Positions 59,465 through 64,000 of a stretch of DNA of 64,000 nt are shown in pieces. The position numbers and the translations under genes were made by a program. The number at the start of each line of letters is the position of its first letter. Within the stretch, counting starts at the first letter, position 1. The notes below the pieces were generated by a model. It searched no databases, was not told the origin of the DNA, and saw nothing but the letters and a program-made list of their open reading frames with translations. Origin of the DNA: Ligula intestinalis (lineage: Eukaryota; Platyhelminthes; Cestoda; Diphyllobothriidea; Diphyllobothriidae); assembly GCA_036362985.1 (NCBI GenBank), contig JAYGXS010000005.1, positions 26,298,052-26,362,051 of the forward strand, read 5' to 3'.

Positions 59465-62336
59465 CTATAGCCATAGTCCTGTCACTCGAAACACACTAGA
59501 TGTCAAAGTGCTTAATGCCAGGTCCGTTATAAATAAAATGGCTCAACTTCGAGCTATCGCTTTTGAGATGATGCCTGATGTTATATGCATAACAGAATCT
59601 TGGACCCATACAATCATTTCTAACTTCTCCCTTATCATAGACGAGTATGATTTCTATCGTCATGATCGCATTAATAAGTGTGGTGGTGGTTGTCTTCTCT
59701 ATATTAGAACGTCATTTGGGCACTTTCCGTTTTATCTAAATAGCACGTCTTTCGCTGAAAATTACTGTTTCGCCTCTATTCTCCTGTCGCCCCGGCAAAA
59801 GGCGATTATCGGATGTGTATATAATCCTCATAACTCTTCATCTGAAGAAGATGCAAATTTGTGTGAAATATTCAAGTTTATTTCAGAATCCTCTTTTGAA
59901 GTTAAAATTATTGCTGGAGATTTTAATTTTCCTGAAATCGACTGGCTTTCAAACTATTGTCCACCTAGATTTCAGCCTTTCCTAGATACCATTAATTTTT
60001 CTAACTGGTCTCAACTGGTTAGTTCTCCAACAAGACAGAATCATATCCTAGATCTGATTTTCACAAATGGTATTGCCCATCTCTTCATTGATTTTAAGCA
60101 GGACATCTTCCAAAGTGATCACACATATATTCACTGTTGCCTTCTGTTTCCTTCTGCGGAAAAGGCTAGTGCTAGTCGTACCTATCATGCGTATGACCTC
60201 GCAGATATTAGCTCAATCAACAATTTTCTTGACTCATTAGATTGGCAGAGCCTCTCTTCCATTAACGACGCTGCATATCTTTCTGAACTAATGTCGGTCA
60301 TTTATAATAAAATGCTGGAATTTGTGATCACTAAAATTGCGAAACCCTACACATCAGAATCGACCGTCCCTCATTTTCTTTTGCCCAGACTAAAGAAATT
60401 GAGGAGGCAGCTGAAAGATAGATCTACTAGTTCGCTGTCTGTGCATCTTAGGATCACAGAGATCTTCGAATTAGCGTCAAAGATTCGTCTTGCACGTCAC
60501 CAGCACAAGGAACCTTGCGCCCTGGGCGAGTCAAACTCTGCAAAATCGGTTGCACAACTGTTTCGTCGTAGGTCCTCCACAAAACGAGGAATTGAAATAC
60601 CCCCATTGCTGAATGAAAATAAAACATTTGTACTAGATGAGTCTGATAAGGCTGAATTATTCAATGCTTTCTTTGCGAAGCATTTTACGATAGAATCTGA
60701 ACCGGCTCGGTCGTTTCAAGCATACTCAGACAATACTCTCGGGAATATTGATTTCTCCATAGAATTAATTCGTAAGCAGATAATTTGTCTAAAAAACTCG
60801 CACTCTTCGGGAACTGATGGTATCCCCAATTCAGTTATCAAAAGAGTGTCGACATTTCCCAAAGTACTTAGCCATATATTTTCAGTCTTTCTCTTAAATA
60901 GTTACTTTCCTGACACTTGGAAGACATCCATTATTCTTCCAGTCTTTAAATCAGGATCTCGTTCAGACATAAATAACTACCGCGGTGTTCATAAAACCCC
61001 GGCCCTAGCTAAACTTCTGGAGAAGATAATTTTTAACCAAATTCTCGATTTTTGCCTAAAAAATAAGCTTTTAAGTGACTCACAGCATGGTTTTCTACCC
61101 GGAAGATCATGCGAGACGTGTCACTTAGATTTTTTTAACCACGTCACTTCCCTCCATAACGAGCAGCAATCCGTGAATGTTATGTACTTTGACCTGAGCA
61201 AAGCCTTCGACAAGGTACCGCACAGACGGCTTCTGGTAAAATTGGAAGCCATTGGCATCCGTCCCCCTCTCCTCGACTTCATCGGTTCCTACTTGTCTAA
61301 CCGCAGCCAGAAGGTCCTAGTAGGTAATAGTTACTCCACTTCTCAGCTGATCACGAGTGGCGTTTTTCAAGGCACTGTCTTGGGTCCTTTACTCTTCATT
61401 CTATACATAAACGAAATTTCGACTGTTCTAAACAATTCACACAATCTCATTTATGCAGACGACCTCAAATGCATATACTCATTTTCTAAGGACAGGGCAA
61501 GTATATGCGTTGATAAAATAAATGCGGACCTATCTACACTCTCACGTTGGAGTGCTACCTGGCAGATTGAATTCTCTCCATCGAAGTGTAGTTTCATGTG
61601 TTTCGGTCCCGCCAAGCTTCTTCGTCCCCTAGTCTTTCGAAATACTCCACCTTTAGAACGATCCACTATAAAAGACTTAGGTCTAAGCTACACAAACTAA
61701 CTAGCATTGTCGCCTCATGCGGATCGAATATCTGCGAAGGCTGCACAGATATGTGGTCTTATATCACACAATTTCTTCTTGCTGGAAATAAAGTTAAAAC
61801 TTTATCGCATGTATGTTCTTCCCATCCTAGAATACTGCTGTCCCCTCTTTGGTCTAATGAATTCTTCGGACCGCGGTAAGATTGAAAATGTACAGAGGGT
61901 ATTTACTCGCAAAATATTCGCTCTTCCTCGATCCACTCTTTCTTATACGGAGAGATGTCAGTTAGCAAACATGACATTTCTTTGGGTCAGAAGACTCGAA
62001 GCGGGCCTCTGTTTCCTCTTTCGCGTTAACTCTACCCCTTACCTTCCACGAATCAACGCTGTCATTCCCACAGATAGACCTTATGCCACTCGTAATTCCT
62101 CCAGGATTATGGCACCCCCCTTAAGCTCCACTTCTAACCATTCTCACTTCTTTGCCTCAAAATATGCCTTCCTCTGGAATAATATTCCCCTCGAAATTAG
62201 GCTGTCGTCGAACTTAGCAGTTTTTAAAGTCAAATTACGTAAACACTTAACTTCGGAATATATAAAGTCCTTGATATCCGTCTCCTTCCCAAACACACAA
62301 CTTTTGGACTTTGAAAAGGGTCCCCCTGGTATCTGA
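59457..62336 (+). mobile_element. CR1-like LINE ORF2 (AP-endonuclease plus RT), one in-frame stop
   Basis: ORF2 makes the nuclease and reverse transcriptase for target-primed insertion. Residues 1-747 are open: endonuclease LDVKVLNARSVINKMAQLRA, VICITESWTHT, IIAGDFNFPEIDW, ILDLIFTN, QSDHTYIHC; RT LEKIIFNQILDFCL, QHGFLPGRSCETCHLDFFNH, VMYFDLSKAFDKVPHRRLL (motif A), SGVFQGTVLGPLLFILYINE (motif B), NLIYADDLKCIYSF (motif C). A TAA at 61698-61700 interrupts; the same frame continues for 209 codons (LKLYRMYVLPILEYCCPLFG, KIENVQRVFTRKIFALPRST, FLFRVNSTPYLPRINAVIPT, FASKYAFLWNNIPLEIRLSS). In motif B, Phe replaces the usual Pro of GVPQG. Total 956 codons with one stop, so a fairly young copy. Confidence 0.93.
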
Positions 62337-63160
62337 GGTGGTTATGTTTATATCAAATTGTTTTCCAAACATGTCGATTTCTTCCTCCTTTGAGTGATAT
62401 TTGCAACGATGTTTCGTCCACTTTTCTGTCCAGCCATCATTACCGTTTTCTCCATTCTCCGTTTTACAACCCTGACGATAGGCTTCATGGTCTTTATTCA
62501 TGCTCGTGGTGGTTTTGCTATTTTCGCCAGCTCGTCGCTAAACTCCGCAGTCTACAAGGTCATATCTCGGGCGTTTCGTTGATGATCAGGTGGCTTCTGC
62601 GGTTCCCTCATCTTCCTGACTCTGTTGTCCGCGATGGCCTCCTCCGGTCTCATCTCCCTGATGGTTGATCATGAAGCCAGTCGGGCGGTATAAGAATGGT
62701 GAATGACAGCCTCTGCTGTTATATGATTTCTCCAATTACAAGAAGCGTTTCCAATCCCTCATTCGTTCTCATCAACCGTCCTGTCTCATTTGCACTACAA
62801 TCAATCCTCTCAACCAACCCCCTTAATTTTTTTGAAGCATTTTAACTTCTCCTACGTTTTGTTTTTTTTATGCGGGGGTTCGCTGAACTCCGCCCCAGCT
62901 TAAATGGAAGGAGTTTATTTTCACTGCTTCCTCCTTAGTTCACCATGCGTTGACTACTATTTTAAAACGACGATATGCTGGTGAATATGAATTTATCTAC
63001 CAACACTTCTAAACGCTCCCGTTGTCTATGTGGTTTTTTCATGGACAGCAGCATTTATCAACATTGTATTTATTTTTTCACAGCACTAAGTTTGCAATGA
63101 CGAGGCCCTCCGGGCCTAAAATATAAAATTTATTTATTAATTTATTATTTATTGATTGGG
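62337..63160 (+). mobile_element. CR1-like element 3' untranslated region
   Basis: T-rich sequence after the ORF2 stop. It ends in GAGGCCCTCCGGGCCTAAAA TATAAA and a (TTTA/TTAT)n tail at 63125-63155. The GGCCC hairpin parallels the one ending the element at 56990. Confidence 0.6.
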
Positions 63161-63409
63161 ACCTGATGTTGAGGGTTCGAGACGTTTATGGGAAAAAATA
63201 ATATATCGTTGAGTTAAGAAGGGGTCATCCGAGACAACAGGAGAGGACAGTAGAAGTCAAGGCAAAATCGCCGAGATGCGACCACATGACTCCAGAGCCC
63301 ATTGAAAAGTTTGCGATAATCATTAATAGCGACCTCGAGGACCACGGCGATGGTTGCAGAAACGGAGAAGAGTTCGCAGTCCTTGGAAGTGATGTTTGAT
63401 TCTGCTTCA

Positions 63410-63997
63410 AATGTCAGGACGACCCTTTTCAAAATCTACAACTTGTGTGTTTGGAAAGGAAACAGACAGCAACGACTTTATTTCCTCTAAATTTACATGC
63501 TTATGTAATATGCCGTTAAAAATCGATAGTGTAGAAGGCAGCTTAATATCGAGTGGAAGGTTGTTCCAAATCGAAGCATATTTGGAGGTAAAAAAGCGAG
63601 AATTGTTAGATGTGGAGCAACGGGGTTATAAAATTATCATGGAAGAGTTACGAGTGGCGTAAGGTTGGTTTCCCGGAAGGACAGCGTTAATTTGTGGGAG
63701 ATTAGGACTATTGTTAACGCGAAACAGAAAGTATATACCAGCTTCAATTCTTCTTACCCAACGAAATTTAATGTTTGCTAACTGACATCTATCTGCATAA
63801 CACATACCGGACCCAGAAACAGAAAATATTTTACGGGTGAAAACTCGCTGAACCTTTTCAATCTTACTACGGTCATTCTGGGTCATGAGACCAAAAAGCG
63901 GACAGCAGTATTCTTGTATAAGGAGAACAAACATGCGGTATAGTTTTAACTTCAATATGCGAAAATATTCGCGGTCCAGAGATAATTTTACCTTCAT
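63410..63997 (-). mobile_element. CR1-like LINE, 3' end, opposite orientation, runs off the window
   Basis: On the minus strand LKLYRMFVLLIQEYCCPLFG, DRSKIEKVQRVFTRKIFSVS, QLANIKFRWVRRIEAGIYFL, FRVNNSPNLPQINAVLPGNQ, and after a frameshift FFTSKYASIWNNLPLDIKLP and TQVVDFEKGR. It is the same family as 59457-62336. The 5' portion lies beyond 64000. Confidence 0.88.
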
Positions 63998-64000
63998 TTT

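Noticed and set aside
1..64000. CRISPR arrays, bacterial operons, rRNA genes, phage modules
   Set aside because: None present; the sequence is eukaryotic with spliceosomal introns and retroelements.

Overview
The window looks like a piece of a TE-rich metazoan nuclear genome. The mix of Penelope-like elements (PLEs), RTE-like and CR1-like LINEs, tRNA-derived SINEs and spliceosomal genes with kilobase introns fits a lophotrochozoan, most likely a parasitic flatworm (cestode or trematode); that assignment is inference from family resemblance only. There are no operons, phage, plasmid or CRISPR features. Two host genes, both on the minus strand, could be rebuilt exon by exon with matching splice phases. 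Everything else recognisable is mobile DNA or repeat. Gene 1 (about 1,974-24,105) is the 5' part of an axonemal outer-arm dynein heavy chain of the DNAH5/DNAH8 type. Fourteen short exons run in order through the N-terminal tail (DHC_N1 region), with phases that all join. The motor part lies beyond position 1, and the true start exon was not found. Gene 2 (37,793-56,437) is a complete USP39 orthologue (SAD1-type, catalytically dead ubiquitin-peptidase-like protein of the U4/U6.U5 tri-snRNP). Eight phase-compatible exons predict 640 residues, with an unusual Pro/Gln/Ala-rich C-terminal exon carrying its own AATAAA signal downstream. Layout. 1-24 kb: dynein exons separated by introns holding SINE tails, a degenerate plus-strand PLE (RT plus GIY-YIG), two inverted copies of a hAT-like MITE, a CR1 3' end, PLE endonuclease fragments flanked by inverted repeats, three hammerhead-ribozyme-like motifs, and an RTE-like fragment split by a solo-LTR-like insert. 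24-37.7 kb: intergenic, with broken RTE-like copies, LTR-like repeats, a pair of 404-bp inverted arms containing a tRNA-like SINE, an (ACT)n array and a 10-N assembly gap. 37.8-56.4 kb: USP39. Its 6.35-kb last intron carries a nearly full-length RTE-like element and a 975-bp palindromic element; other introns carry tandem tRNA-SINEs, a 164-bp piggyBac-like MITE, another RTE-like fragment, two PLE endonuclease fragments with inverted arms and a CR1-like 3' end. 56.4-64 kb: two CR1-like elements in direct orientation, the second with an ORF2 interrupted by one stop codon, facing a third copy in opposite orientation at the window edge. Functionally the two host genes are unrelated (ciliary/flagellar motility; pre-mRNA splicing). 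The strongest leads for something less ordinary are the hammerhead-bearing PLE repeats, the recurrent inverted-arm structure around PLE endonuclease fragments, the two long foldback elements, and the C-terminal extension of USP39.
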